Position numbers and translations under genes: made by a program. Below the pieces are notes generated by a model. That model saw nothing but the letters and a program-made list of their open reading frames with translations. It was not told the origin of the DNA and ran no database searches. A DNA stretch of 64,000 nucleotides. It comes from Bacteroidales bacterium. GTDB lineage: Bacteria; Bacteroidota; Bacteroidia; Bacteroidales; UBA12170. Positions 35,539-44,305 of the stretch are shown here, piece after piece (the first letter of the stretch is position 1; each line of letters begins with the position of its first letter). The stretch lies in assembly GCA_021157585.1 (NCBI GenBank), contig JAGGWH010000037.1, positions 37,601 through 101,600 of the forward strand, in the 5' to 3' direction.

Positions 35539-36015
35539 ATGAAAACAAATTATTTATTGCCAAATAAATTTAAGAAGATAGGCTGGATAATCTTTGTCCC
35601 TTCATTAATAGTCGGGATTTTATGGCTAATCTTTAAGTTTGAACCTAATTTCCTCAATGTGAAAGTGCTTAGTTTTTTTAATGATGAACTTTTTAAATCT
35701 TTAGAATTCATTGTAGTTGTGGAAAACAATATAGCCGACGAGATTCTTGGAGTCTTAATTATTATTAGTGCTTCTTTTATTGCTTTTGCTAAAGAAAAAA
35801 ACGAAGATGAGTTTATCTCTAAGCTTCGACTGGAATCATTGGTTTGGGCTACCTATGTAAATTATGCCATTTTAATTCTCGCTTTAATTTTTGTGTATAA
35901 TATGAGTTTTTTCTGGGTAATGGTATTCAATATGTTCACCGTCCTTATCTTTTTTATTATTCGGTACAATTGGGCACTTTATAAATCTAAAAGGGACTTG
36001 AGTGATGAAAAATAG
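35539..36015 (+). CDS. Membrane protein of unknown function, paired with an XRE regulator
   Basis: A 158-residue protein with four hydrophobic helices (about residues 13-31, 62-84, 104-123 and 126-145) and short loops. The third and fourth form a near-continuous hydrophobic block (YAILILALIFVYNMSFFWVMVFNMFTVLIFFII). No enzymatic motif is seen. It overlaps the XRE gene by 11 bases and shares its promoter. Such membrane protein/small XRE pairs are common in Bacteroidota and Firmicutes, but their role is not established; I infer none. Confidence 0.7.
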   Translation: MKTNYLLPNKFKKIGWIIFVPSLIVGILWLIFKFEPNFLNVKVLSFFNDELFKSLEFIVVVENNIADEILGVLIIISASFIAFAKEKNEDEFISKLRLESLVWATYVNYAILILALIFVYNMSFFWVMVFNMFTVLIFFIIRYNWALYKSKRDLSDEK

Positions 36016-36205
36016 GATCAAAGTAGAAAGAGCCAAAAAGAATATTACTCAAGCTCAATTGGCTGAGATGGTAGGTGTTAGTCGTCAGACCATTAATGCA
36101 ATAGAATTGGGGAAATATAATTTATCTACAATTCTTGCCTTGAAGATTGCACGTATTTTTGAAACGTCTGTCAACGATATTTTTGAACTTGAAAAAGAGG
36201 AATAG
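36005..36205 (+). CDS. Small XRE-family transcriptional regulator
   Basis: A 66-residue protein that is almost only a helix-turn-helix domain: NRIKVERAKKNITQAQLAEMVGVSRQTINAIELGKYNLSTILALKIARIF. This matches the YozG/HTH_3 group of minimal repressors. It may start at ATG 36005 or at GTG 36002; both lie within the end of the upstream gene, so translation is coupled. It is expected to bind the inverted repeats covering the shared promoter at 35467-35512 and repress its own operon. Confidence 0.9.
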   Translation: MKNRIKVERAKKNITQAQLAEMVGVSRQTINAIELGKYNLSTILALKIARIFETSVNDIFELEKEE

Positions 36206-36225
36206 GCTATTTCTCTTTGATATAA

Positions 36226-36257
36226 AAAAAGCTGTCATAACAAATTAAGACAGCTTT
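36226..36257 (-). terminator. Intrinsic terminator of gcvT
   Basis: A 9-bp stem (AAAGCTGTC / GACAGCTTT) with a 12-base loop is followed on the minus strand by a run of T residues, 23 bases after the gcvT stop. It may also end the convergent XRE transcript, though the plus-strand T-run is weak. Confidence 0.85.
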
Positions 36258-36279
36258 GTTCTGTATTCTAAAAATATAT

Positions 36280-37383
36280 TTATCCTTTATAAAAAGGCAG
36301 CTTTACAATTTGTGCTTTTAAAAGTTTATTACGGACTTTAATATAAATCTCAGTACCTAATTTATGATATCCTGCTTTTACATAACCCATTCCGATACCT
36401 TTATTTAACATTGGTGATTGTGTGCCGGATGTTACCTCTCCAATTGTATTTCCTTCGGCATCGCAAATTGCATAATGTTGTCTCGGAATACCTCTGTCAA
36501 TCATTTCAAAGGCTTTTAAATAGCGCGATGGTTTATCAGCTTTTAGCTTTTCCATAATATCACGATCGATAAAGTTTTTGCCATCGGCAAACTTGGTAAT
36601 CCAGCCTAATCCTGCTTCAATAGGAGAGGTTGTATCGTCAATATCGTTACCATACAAACAGAATCCCATTTCTAAGCGGAGTGTGTCTCTGGCACCTAAA
36701 CCGACAGGTTTAATACCAAATTCGTCTCCTGCTTCCATAATTTTATCCCAAATAATTTGAGCATCTTTATTTTTAATATAGATTTCACAACCGCCGGCTC
36801 CGGTATAACCTGTCGTAGAGAAAATTACATCTTTAATTCCTGCAAATTCTATTTGCTTGAAAGTGTAATATTCCATATCAATAACATTAGCAGAAGTAAG
36901 TTTTTGCATTGCTTTTAATGCTTTTGGTCCTTGTATAGCCAGTTGACTTATTTCATCGGAGGCATTAATTAATTCTTCACCAATTTTCAAATCAAATTCC
37001 TTGGCTTGCTCTACGCACCAATTCCAATCTTTATCAATATTTGCTGCATTAACAACAAGCAGGTAATGATCTTTGGCAAATCTATAAACTAATAGGTCGT
37101 CAACAATTCCACCTTTGCCGTTGGGAAAACAGGAATATTGGACTTTCCCATCTATTAAAGCGGATACATCATTGGATGTGATACGCTGTAAAAAATCAAG
37201 TGCTTTTGGGCTTTTTACCCAGAATTCACCCATATGTGAAACATCAAAAACGCCTATGGCGTTACGTACTGTTTTGTGCTCAGTCAGTAATCCTTCATAT
37301 TGTACAGGCATATCAAAACCGGCAAAGGGAACCATTTTGGCTCCAAGTTTTTTATGAATTTGTGTAAATGCAGTTGTTTTCAT
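36280..37383 (-). CDS. gcvT: Glycine cleavage system aminomethyltransferase (T protein)
   Basis: The T protein transfers the methylene group from aminomethyl-lipoyl H protein to tetrahydrofolate and releases ammonia. The 367-residue protein shows [27 protein letters not shown] [13 protein letters not shown] (about residues 44-56), the folate/active-site region [12 protein letters not shown] (about 190-201), [18 protein letters not shown] with the conserved catalytic Asp region, and [21 protein letters not shown]. The start [12 protein letters not shown] at 37383 is preferred to a seven-residue upstream extension. A CAAAAGTA box at 37454-37461 (TACTTTTG on the minus strand) is a plausible promoter. 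Other gcv genes are not in the window. Confidence 0.95.
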   Translation of the reverse strand: MKTTAFTQIHKKLGAKMVPFAGFDMPVQYEGLLTEHKTVRNAIGVFDVSHMGEFWVKSPKALDFLQRITSNDVSALIDGKVQYSCFPNGKGGIVDDLLVYRFAKDHYLLVVNAANIDKDWNWCVEQAKEFDLKIGEELINASDEISQLAIQGPKALKAMQKLTSANVIDMEYYTFKQIEFAGIKDVIFSTTGYTGAGGCEIYIKNKDAQIIWDKIMEAGDEFGIKPVGLGARDTLRLEMGFCLYGNDIDDTTSPIEAGLGWITKFADGKNFIDRDIMEKLKADKPSRYLKAFEMIDRGIPRQHYAICDAEGNTIGEVTSGTQSPMLNKGIGMGYVKAGYHKLGTEIYIKVRNKLLKAQIVKLPFYKG

Positions 37384-37604
37384 TTGTAAATGGTTAAAAT
37401 TCAATAATTTGACTTGATAGTTTTTGGGTGTTAACGTTCACCTAAAAGCTGAACAAAAGTACAAAACTCTTTTCACACTTTATGTTATTTTAAAGAAAGA
37501 TATTTGATTAGAATACTATTTTTAGTGAGTCAAAATAGTATAGCAATAGAACTCCTGTTAAACTAATGATAAAGAAGTTTTTATGAAAAAATATGAAAAA
37601 ATAA

Positions 37605-37793
37605 TTAGCTGTAAAGCACCATTGCCGACACTATAAAGTGACCTTCGCTATTCTCTATTGATGTAGAATGATCTATACTGTGAATAATTATATTTGGGCT
37701 ATTTACTAAAAACTCGTTTAATTCGAGTTCAAGTTCTTCGAAAGCTCTTTCCGGAAAATTACCGGTTTCTTTAAAAAAGAATTTTGTTTTCAT
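37605..37793 (-). CDS. Small protein resembling the Cse60/DUF2758 fold
   Basis: A 62-residue soluble protein, KTKFFFKETGNFPERAFEELELELNEFLVNSPN followed by IIIHSIDHSTSIENSEGHFIVSAMVLYS. The pattern of an initial strand, a helix ending NEFL, a strand with IxxHSxxxS, and a final VSAxVLY strand resembles the small Cse60-type proteins, but the match is by eye only. It stands alone between gcvT and the M14 peptidase pair. Function is unknown. Confidence 0.6.
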   Translation of the reverse strand: MKTKFFFKETGNFPERAFEELELELNEFLVNSPNIIIHSIDHSTSIENSEGHFIVSAMVLYS

Positions 37794-37932
37794 AGGTAAA
37801 ATAATTTAAAACGTGAAGTTAATACATTTTTTCCATAATTCATTGTGTCAGCACATTGAATTTATCATTTTTTTTGAATTTATTTATTTATAGCTTTGAC
37901 TGATTTTATATTAACCAATAAAAAAACCAATA

Positions 37933-39942
37933 ATGAAACATTTTTCAAGGAAAATCGTGGTTTTGTTAAGCTTTTTATTTTTGCTTATAGTGGGAGTGAA
38001 GGCGCAGAAATACAAAACTGCAAAAGTGGCTAATCAAAGTTTGATTGCCATTGCACAAGCCAATTCTGCTAAAGTTAAGGTGCATAAACTTGCACAAACT
38101 TTTAGTGGAAAACAAATCAGTATTTATGAGTTTGGTACGGAAACGAAGAATAAACAAAAGCTTAAGCCTGCTATTTTTATTATGGCTAATGCCGAAGGAA
38201 ATGTACCAATCGCTACAGAAGCAGCTCTTGTACTTGCCAAAGAATTGGTAAAAGATAAAAATTTAGAGCGTTTTACTTGGTATTTGGTTCCTGTTTTAAA
38301 TGCAGATGCCTTAGATCATTATTTTGAAAATCCTTTGTGGAACAATACACGTAATGCTCGCCCACATAACGACGATATGGACGATGCAATAGATGAAGAT
38401 GGGCCTGATGACTTAAATGGTGATGGCTTTATCAGTCAAATGCGTGTTGCAGATCCAATGGGAGTGTGGATTCCGGAAGAAGCAGATGCTCGTTTTATGC
38501 GAAAAGCAAATACAGCAAAAGGGGAAAAAGGAATTTATAAATTGTATACGGAAGGTGTTGATAATGATGGTGATGGCGTTTATAATGAAGATCCAAAAGG
38601 GGGTATAAATAGCGGGATAAATTTTCCGCATTTATTTAAAGCAAACACCGCTACTGGAGGTGTTTGGCCTGGCTCTGAGCCTGAAGTTTATGCTTTGATG
38701 AAATTTATTTATGCACATCCGGAAATTGCTGCAACTTTTACTTTTGGTTCAAGCGATTTTTGTATCCAAGTACCACAAGGTGGCCGTCGTGGTAGTGCAG
38801 ATTTTACCAAGATAAAAATTCCTAAACGCATGGCAGAACAATTTGGTGCCGATCCTGATCGTACTTATACAATGGATGAAGTTATTGAGTTGGCTCAGCC
38901 AATGATTCCCGAAGGAATGGAATTAACACCTGCAATGGTAGCCGGATTTCTTGGGCTTGGAGCAGCTGTAAATCCTTTAGCAGAAGATTTGAACTTCTAT
39001 AAAGAACTAAGTAAACAGTATAAAGAATATCTTAAAGCTAAAGGCTTTAATGTAGAACGTATGGCTTCCGAAAGAGCAAAAGATGGTTCTTTTGAGTTGT
39101 GGTCGTATTACCATTTAGGGATTCCTACTTTTAGTATGAATTTCTTTACACTTCCAAAAGCAGAAAAAGAGAAGAACAAAGTAGGAAGTGGTGTTAGCCT
39201 TGATGATGTAGAAAAGATGAGTGCCTCTGATTTTGTTGCCCTTGGTGAAGAGAAAATAGCTTTATTCCTAAAAGAAAATAATGCTCCAGAACGTTTTTCT
39301 GCTGCCAAAATAGTAGAAATGATGAATGCCGGTCAAGTTGCTCCTGCTCAAATGGTAGGGATGATGAAACAAATGCCAAAGCAAGAGAAAGAAGACGAGC
39401 TAAACGAAAAGACAAAAGCGTTTATTGCCTACGATAAAGAGGTGTTAAACGGAGATGGCTTTGTGAATTGGACTTCATTTGAGCATCCAACATTGGGAAC
39501 AGTAGAAATTGGAGGCGAAAAAGCCTATGTTAGATCAACACCTCGCTTTGAGGAATCCGAGAAACTTATCAGCATACAAATGCCTTGGGTATTTGAGTTA
39601 GCTGCAAAACTTCCACGTTTAAGTATTCTGAAGACGGATATTGAAGCTATTTCAGCAAATATTTATAAAATGAATGTTTGGGTTCAAAATGAAAATTATT
39701 TACCTTTTCCAACGGCTATGGGTTCTCGTAATAATAGGCCTGCACCGGCAATTCTCCTTATCGATGGTGAAAATGTGAAGCTTGTAAATGGAAAGGCACG
39801 AACACCAATAAATAAAGTTGGAGGATTTAAGGCGGTTAAGCTTTCTTTTTTAATTCAAGCAAAAAAAGGGGCAGAAGTTTCTTTGAAATTGGAAAGTAAA
39901 TTTGCTGGTAATGATAAAGTGAAAGTTACTTTATCTAAATAG
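37933..39942 (+). CDS. M14-peptidase-like protein lacking the catalytic residues (pseudoenzyme)
   Basis: A 669-residue exported protein (signal peptide to about residue 25, ending VKAQ) homologous along its first 450 residues to the M14 peptidase encoded next. Compared with that protein, the zinc ligands HGNE become EGNV (residues 88-91), the substrate Arg in PNRNW becomes Ser in INSGIN (about 226-228), the third zinc His becomes Gly272, and the catalytic Glu becomes Asn in SMNFF. Two Asp-rich calcium-loop-like inserts are kept: DEDGPDDLNGDG (about 154-165) and DNDGDGVYNED (210-220). The C-terminal 200 residues form a beta-rich domain. Not a pseudogene: the frame is intact. A binding or regulatory role is inferred. 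Confidence 0.85.
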   Translation: MKHFSRKIVVLLSFLFLLIVGVKAQKYKTAKVANQSLIAIAQANSAKVKVHKLAQTFSGKQISIYEFGTETKNKQKLKPAIFIMANAEGNVPIATEAALVLAKELVKDKNLERFTWYLVPVLNADALDHYFENPLWNNTRNARPHNDDMDDAIDEDGPDDLNGDGFISQMRVADPMGVWIPEEADARFMRKANTAKGEKGIYKLYTEGVDNDGDGVYNEDPKGGINSGINFPHLFKANTATGGVWPGSEPEVYALMKFIYAHPEIAATFTFGSSDFCIQVPQGGRRGSADFTKIKIPKRMAEQFGADPDRTYTMDEVIELAQPMIPEGMELTPAMVAGFLGLGAAVNPLAEDLNFYKELSKQYKEYLKAKGFNVERMASERAKDGSFELWSYYHLGIPTFSMNFFTLPKAEKEKNKVGSGVSLDDVEKMSASDFVALGEEKIALFLKENNAPERFSAAKIVEMMNAGQVAPAQMVGMMKQMPKQEKEDELNEKTKAFIAYDKEVLNGDGFVNWTSFEHPTLGTVEIGGEKAYVRSTPRFEESEKLISIQMPWVFELAAKLPRLSILKTDIEAISANIYKMNVWVQNENYLPFPTAMGSRNNRPAPAILLIDGENVKLVNGKARTPINKVGGFKAVKLSFLIQAKKGAEVSLKLESKFAGNDKVKVTLSK

Positions 39943-39976
39943 CAGAAAAAATTGTATCACAGCAAAAAAATTAGAA

Positions 39977-41719
39977 ATGAAAAATTTAAATAAAAATATA
40001 TTCTTATCTCTGCTGCTTTCTGCTTTATTTATAGGAAATGCAGCAGCTCAAAAAACCGAAGTGCCTTTGCGCTTCGATCATTATTATACTTATGCTCAGA
40101 TTGTTGATGCGGTAAAATCATTAAATATAGCTTATCCTAATTTAACCAAAACTGTTTTGGTTGGTAAAAGCGATGAGCAGCGTGATATTTGGGCTTTGGA
40201 AATAAACAATCCCAAAACAGGAAAAGCAAGTGAAAAGCCAGGCGTTTATGTTGATGCGAATATTCATGGAAACGAAATACAAGCCGGAGAAGTAGCCTTG
40301 TATTTTGCCGATTACTTACTTAAAAATTATGGGCAATTAAAAGATATTACGGAAATTGTTAATCGTAATGCATTTTATATTGTTCCTGTAGTTAATGTCG
40401 ATGGTCGTTATCATTTTATGGCTGACGGAAATACAATGCACAGTAGTCGTTCTTTACGTATTCCTAAAGATGATGATCGTGATGGTTTGTTCGATGAAGA
40501 TATGTACGACGATTTGGATGGTGATGGTAATATTTGTCAGATGCGCAAAAAAGTTGAAGGTGGAAATTATAAGCTTGATGCTGAAGATCATAGAATTATG
40601 GTGCGTATTCGCGATGGAGAAAAAGGCGATTACGTATTGCTTGGACAAGAAGGTATTGATAATGATGGAGACGGTAGAATAAATGAAGATACCGAAGGTT
40701 ATGTTGATCCAAACCGGAATTGGGGCTTTAATTGGCAACCTAATTATGTACAACGTGGAGCCGGAGATTTCCCTTTTGAAGGAGTTGGTTTAAAAGCATT
40801 AGCCAAATATATTGCTGAACGTAAAAATATTATTATCGTTTACGCTTTTCACAATAATGGTGGTATGTATTTACGTGGTCCTAGTACTAAAGATGCGGGT
40901 CCTTTATTAGCAGCTGATATTGCTGTTTACGATGTTTTAGGCAAAAATGCTGAAAAAATAGTTCCCGGTTATCGTTATCTTATTTCTTGGAAAGATTTAT
41001 ATTCTACTTATGGCGATTTTACGGATTTTACTTATGAAGCATTTGGTGCTTTCGGTTTTGTTGGAGAGTTGTTCCAACGTGATTCGGAAACTTACAATAC
41101 TGATAAAAAGAAGGATGCTCCCGAGGCTGGATTTGGTCGTGGAATCAATACTGAACGTGAGCGTGAATTATTAAAATTTAACGATCATTTAGTGCATGGA
41201 AGCTTGTTTAAGGAATGGACTCCCTATAAACATCCTGTTTATGGCGATATTGAAATAGGAGGTTGGATTAAATACAGCTCTCGTATGCCACATACTTTTA
41301 TGTTGCCCGATTTAGTGCATCGTAATGCTTCTGCTGTAATTTATGCAGCATCTCAAACTCCCGATGTAAGTATGGAGGTTTTTAAAACCGAAAAGATTGG
41401 TAAAAATCTAAATCGTGTTTATGTGCGTTTACGCAATTCTAATGCTATTTCTACGATGACTGCTCATGCAGTGAAAACTAAATTATATCCGCAAGATATG
41501 CTTAAAGTTAGTAATGCTAAAGTGGTTGCCGGTGGTAAATTAAAGAATAAATATACTGCTGATATTCAGTTTAAAGAGTATAAACCGGAAGTTCAGTTTC
41601 TTACTGTTCCAGGTTATACAACGGTAGAATATGCTTTTATTATTGAGGGTAAAGGCAATGTAGAATTTAGCTACGAATCGCGCAAAGCGAGGAATGTAAA
41701 GCAAAGTATTAAATTGTAA
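39977..41719 (+). CDS. M14 family zinc carboxypeptidase, secreted
   Basis: A 580-residue exported metallopeptidase (signal peptide ending NAAAQ, residue 25). The M14 active site is complete: zinc ligands His97 and Glu100 in NIHGNE, His292 in YAFHNNGG, the substrate Asn-Arg pair in DPNRNW (246-247), and catalytic Glu364 in GFVGELF. Two Asp-rich inserts, DDDRDGLFDEDMYDDLDGDG (about 165-184) and DNDGDGRINED (228-238), resemble EF-hand/dockerin calcium loops. A C-terminal beta domain follows from about residue 430. It lies 34 bases after its catalytically dead paralogue, in the same operon, and is followed by a terminator. Substrate preference is unknown. Confidence 0.92.
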   Translation: MKNLNKNIFLSLLLSALFIGNAAAQKTEVPLRFDHYYTYAQIVDAVKSLNIAYPNLTKTVLVGKSDEQRDIWALEINNPKTGKASEKPGVYVDANIHGNEIQAGEVALYFADYLLKNYGQLKDITEIVNRNAFYIVPVVNVDGRYHFMADGNTMHSSRSLRIPKDDDRDGLFDEDMYDDLDGDGNICQMRKKVEGGNYKLDAEDHRIMVRIRDGEKGDYVLLGQEGIDNDGDGRINEDTEGYVDPNRNWGFNWQPNYVQRGAGDFPFEGVGLKALAKYIAERKNIIIVYAFHNNGGMYLRGPSTKDAGPLLAADIAVYDVLGKNAEKIVPGYRYLISWKDLYSTYGDFTDFTYEAFGAFGFVGELFQRDSETYNTDKKKDAPEAGFGRGINTERERELLKFNDHLVHGSLFKEWTPYKHPVYGDIEIGGWIKYSSRMPHTFMLPDLVHRNASAVIYAASQTPDVSMEVFKTEKIGKNLNRVYVRLRNSNAISTMTAHAVKTKLYPQDMLKVSNAKVVAGGKLKNKYTADIQFKEYKPEVQFLTVPGYTTVEYAFIIEGKGNVEFSYESRKARNVKQSIKL

Positions 41720-41749
41720 GATAAGTATTTTAATACTATTGAAGAATAG

Positions 41750-41779
41750 GGGTTTGACTGTAAAAGTTAGACCCTTTTT
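41750..41779 (+). terminator. Intrinsic terminator of the M14 operon
   Basis: A 9-bp stem (GGGTTTGAC / GTTAGACCC with two G-T pairs) and seven-base loop are followed by five T residues, 30 bases after the stop. Confidence 0.82.
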
Positions 41780-41788
41780 CTTTGAGCT

Positions 41789-41872
41789 CCTTTGTGCGAA
41801 CTTTGCGTTACTTAGTGGTTAAATATCTTTTACCACAAAGGCATACGAAGGTTTACACTAAGGATCACAAAG
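41789..41872. repeat. Intergenic imperfect palindrome, CTTTGTG/CACAAAG family (copy B)
   Basis: CTTTGTGCGAACTTTGCG...TTAGTGG faces ACCACAAAGG...CACTAAGGATCACAAAG around an AT-rich loop. It has the same building blocks as copies near 20385, 43213 and 56318, and fills the gap between the M14 terminator and the dinB stop. Confidence 0.6.
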
Positions 41873-41892
41873 TAATATAAATTGTCTTTTAT

Positions 41893-43095
41893 TTAGTCCG
41901 TTTCTTTTTTTTTTTCAATTATAGTTCTCTCTTCCGATGTTTTAATACTTACAGCTCTTGAAATACTATTCTTTCCAAAGCGTAATCGTATGGTGTCCAT
42001 TGCCTGATACAGCTCAATGTGTTCCGGAATATCATCAAATAAGTTGAGTTGCTGTTTCCCTTGAATCAATTGTCCGATTCTTACTCCAATTAGCCGGATT
42101 AGTCTACCGTGTTGGTAAAGTTTGTCGAAAAGTTCCGTAGCTGTTTTGATTACGATGTGGTCAAGTGAAGTGTATGGAATACTTTGTTGCATATTATATG
42201 TTTCGAAATTTGAATAACGGATTTTTATACTAATAACACCACTTAGTTTTTGCTGTTTGCGTAATTGAAACATCAGATGACCTACCATTCCAATAATGAT
42301 ATTGTGCATTTTTTTCACATCGCTACTGTCTTCTTCAAACGTACGTTCGCTGCTGATACTTTTTTGCTCGTAATAGCTCCGTACAGGACGATTATCAATA
42401 CCGTTGGCCTTCTTCCAAATTATAAGACCGTTTTTGCCTAAAATATGTTCAATCATTTCGGGAGATGAGCTACGGAGGCTTTTAATATCAGATATTCCCT
42501 TAGAATAAAGTCGTTGAAAAGTCTGCTCTCCGATCATAGGTATTTTCCGTATAGAAAGAGGTGATAGAAAAGATTCTACTCGGTTAAAAGGGATGTATAG
42601 CTCGCCATTAGGTTTGGATTCTCCCGTTGCTATTTTAGCTACGGTTTTGTTTATTGAAAGTCCAAAAGAAATTGGTAATCCGCTTTCTTTTATAATTCGC
42701 TGACGTAGTTCTTGCGCCCATTTAAAACTGCCAAAGAAGCGATCCATTCCACTAATATCAAGGTAGTGTTCATCGATACTTGCTTTCTCGTAAATAGGAG
42801 CGCTGTCGGCAATAATATCGCTTACCAAACGAGAATATTTACTATAGAGTTCCATATTGCCCCGAACTACAATAGCTTCTTTACATAATCGGCGAGCTAG
42901 TTTTATAGGCATAGCGGAATGTATACCAAATTTTCGGGCTTCATAGCTGCAACTAGCCACCACACCACGACCTGAAGAACCGCCAATGAGTACGGGTAAA
43001 CCAATCAGATTGCTGTTTATCAGGCGCTCAACCGAAACGAAAAAAGAGTCTAAGTCGAAATGGGCAATACTCCTGTATTTTCTACTGTCAAACAT
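41893..43095 (-). CDS. dinB: DNA polymerase IV (Y family)
   Basis: A 400-residue translesion DNA polymerase. The palm motif AHFDLDSFFVSVE (Asp14, with the Phe steric-gate region) and the second metal site SIDEHYLDIS (Asp108, Glu109) are present; His110 stands where most DinB proteins have Ala. Finger motif VVASCSYEARKFG and the little-finger region (SSERTFEEDSSD onward) follow. Near the C terminus, QLNLF (about residues 359-363) matches the sliding-clamp-binding motif. It is divergent from an S24-type repressor gene, with two candidate operators 32-72 bases before its start, so SOS-like control is likely. The frame ends in a Lys/Glu tail. Confidence 0.95.
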   Translation of the reverse strand: MFDSRKYRSIAHFDLDSFFVSVERLINSNLIGLPVLIGGSSGRGVVASCSYEARKFGIHSAMPIKLARRLCKEAIVVRGNMELYSKYSRLVSDIIADSAPIYEKASIDEHYLDISGMDRFFGSFKWAQELRQRIIKESGLPISFGLSINKTVAKIATGESKPNGELYIPFNRVESFLSPLSIRKIPMIGEQTFQRLYSKGISDIKSLRSSSPEMIEHILGKNGLIIWKKANGIDNRPVRSYYEQKSISSERTFEEDSSDVKKMHNIIIGMVGHLMFQLRKQQKLSGVISIKIRYSNFETYNMQQSIPYTSLDHIVIKTATELFDKLYQHGRLIRLIGVRIGQLIQGKQQLNLFDDIPEHIELYQAMDTIRLRFGKNSISRAVSIKTSEERTIIEKKKETD

Positions 43096-43126
43096 AAATT
43101 TGCTTTCTTTCAGAATTTAATGTATT

Positions 43127-43167
43127 TTTGATTAAAATATAATCAAAATAGCGATTACAATATAATC
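43127..43167 (-). promoter_or_regulatory. Paired candidate operators upstream of dinB
   Basis: Two sites of form GATTA-N5-TAATC lie 23 bases apart centre to centre. The first (43127-43147) is perfect over 8-bp arms, TTTGATTA and TAATCAAA around AAATA. The second (43153-43167) has 5-bp arms around CAATA. They lie 32-72 bases before the dinB start and would block its promoter. The neighbouring LexA-like protein is the obvious candidate binder. Confidence 0.6.
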
Positions 43168-43212
43168 AATTTAAAAAAGAAGGGCAAGAAATATTTCAAT
43201 TTTGTGATTCGA

Positions 43213-43410
43213 TATTTTTTACCACAAAGGAAACAGCAAGGAATTTCACAAAGACTCACAAAGGAAAATAAATAAAAGAAAGGAAGCTGAAATATGCTTT
43301 GTGTGACTCTTGTGCAGTACTTCGTGCGACTCTTCGTGCTTAGACATTGTTTTATCATAAAGGGCATTTAAAGGAAATTACAAAGGAAAATTAGGGAAAT
43401 CGATTAAAAA
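43213..43410. repeat. Intergenic imperfect palindrome, CTTTGTG/CACAAAG family (copy C)
   Basis: ACCACAAAGG...TTCACAAAGACTCACAAAGG on the left and GCTTTGTGTGACTCTTGTG...CTTCGTGCGACTCTTCGTGC on the right form a long imperfect hairpin between the dinB operators and the S24 repressor gene. The motif CACAAAG is repeated in tandem on the left. Part of the leader of the repressor gene runs through it. Confidence 0.55.
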
Positions 43411-43418
43411 CAAAAAAG

Positions 43419-44222
43419 ATGTCAATATTTAGTCAGAATATAAAAATGCTTCGTAAGCGTAAGCAATTTACACAAGATGAAGTAGCGCAGAGTTTAACAA
43501 TGAAGCGCTCTACTCTGAGTGGTTATGAAAATGAAGTAGCACATCCCAATATGCAGGTTTTGGTGGCTTTTTCAGATTATTTTAATGTGTCGATAGATAC
43601 TTTGATTAAGGTAGAATTAAGCAAGCTAACTGAAAGTCAAATAAACCAATTAGAACGTGGCTACGATGTATTCATAAAAGGGAGTAAGTTACGAGTACTT
43701 ACAACTACTGTTGGTGATGATAATGAAGAGAATATAGAGTTGGTAGCCGAGAAAGCAAAAGCAGGATACACTAGTGGCTTTGCCGATCCGGAATATATTA
43801 AAGTATTGCCCACTTTTCGTCTACCGTTTTTATCGAAGCAAAAGAAATATAGAACCTTTCAAATTAGTGGCGATTCTATGTTACCAATTCCCGATGGTGC
43901 CTATGTTACAGGAGAGTATGTGCAAAACTGGAATACCATTAAAGACAAAGGTGCTTACATTATTTTAACTCTCGATGATGGTATTGTTTTTAAGGTGATT
44001 GAAAATAAGATCAAAAAAGAAAATAAGTTCCGATTGCATTCGCTAAACAGTATTTACGAACCATATGACTTGCTTGTTACCGAAATCAGGGAGGTTTGGC
44101 GTTTTGTAAATTATATTAGTTCCGAGATACCTGAAGCTAATGAAATGCGACAAGATATTGTACAGAGTATAGATTCGCTTAGGCGTGAAGTAAAACAAAT
44201 GCAAATCAAACTGAATTTGTAG
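43419..44222 (+). CDS. LexA-like repressor: XRE helix-turn-helix with S24 peptidase domain
   Basis: A 267-residue repressor. Residues 5-62 are an XRE/CI-type helix-turn-helix (IKMLRKRKQFTQDEVAQSLTMKRSTLSGYENEVAHPN). The C-terminal S24 domain has the nucleophile Ser153 in ISGDSMLP and the general-base Lys192 in GIVFKVIE. An Ala115-Gly116 bond in AKAGYTSG is placed like the LexA self-cleavage site. This is the CI/LexA-like arrangement of a repressor inactivated by RecA-stimulated self-cleavage. A coiled coil ends the protein (RQDIVQSIDSLRREVKQMQIK). Divergent dinB and downstream recQ, with no phage genes nearby, favour a chromosomal damage-response regulator. Confidence 0.88.
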   Translation: MSIFSQNIKMLRKRKQFTQDEVAQSLTMKRSTLSGYENEVAHPNMQVLVAFSDYFNVSIDTLIKVELSKLTESQINQLERGYDVFIKGSKLRVLTTTVGDDNEENIELVAEKAKAGYTSGFADPEYIKVLPTFRLPFLSKQKKYRTFQISGDSMLPIPDGAYVTGEYVQNWNTIKDKGAYIILTLDDGIVFKVIENKIKKENKFRLHSLNSIYEPYDLLVTEIREVWRFVNYISSEIPEANEMRQDIVQSIDSLRREVKQMQIKLNL

Positions 44223-44305
44223 GTTATAGAAAGAAAGTGTAACTTTAAATCAGTTATTTGGTACTATTATTGGTGTTTATCATTTAGTAAAGAAGTTGAT
44301 TAGTC

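Noticed and set aside
37933..39942. Pseudogene interpretation of the M14-like protein
   Set aside because: The frame is intact over 669 codons, with signal peptide and conserved inserts; only catalytic residues are replaced.
40395..40753. Open frames on both strands over the Asp-rich loops of the M14 peptidase
   Set aside because: They are shadows of repeated GAT/GGT codons in a clear coding gene.
43419..44222. Possible prophage repressor
   Set aside because: The CI-like domain order could suggest a phage, but there are no integrase, structural or att sequences nearby, and the neighbours are dinB and recQ.
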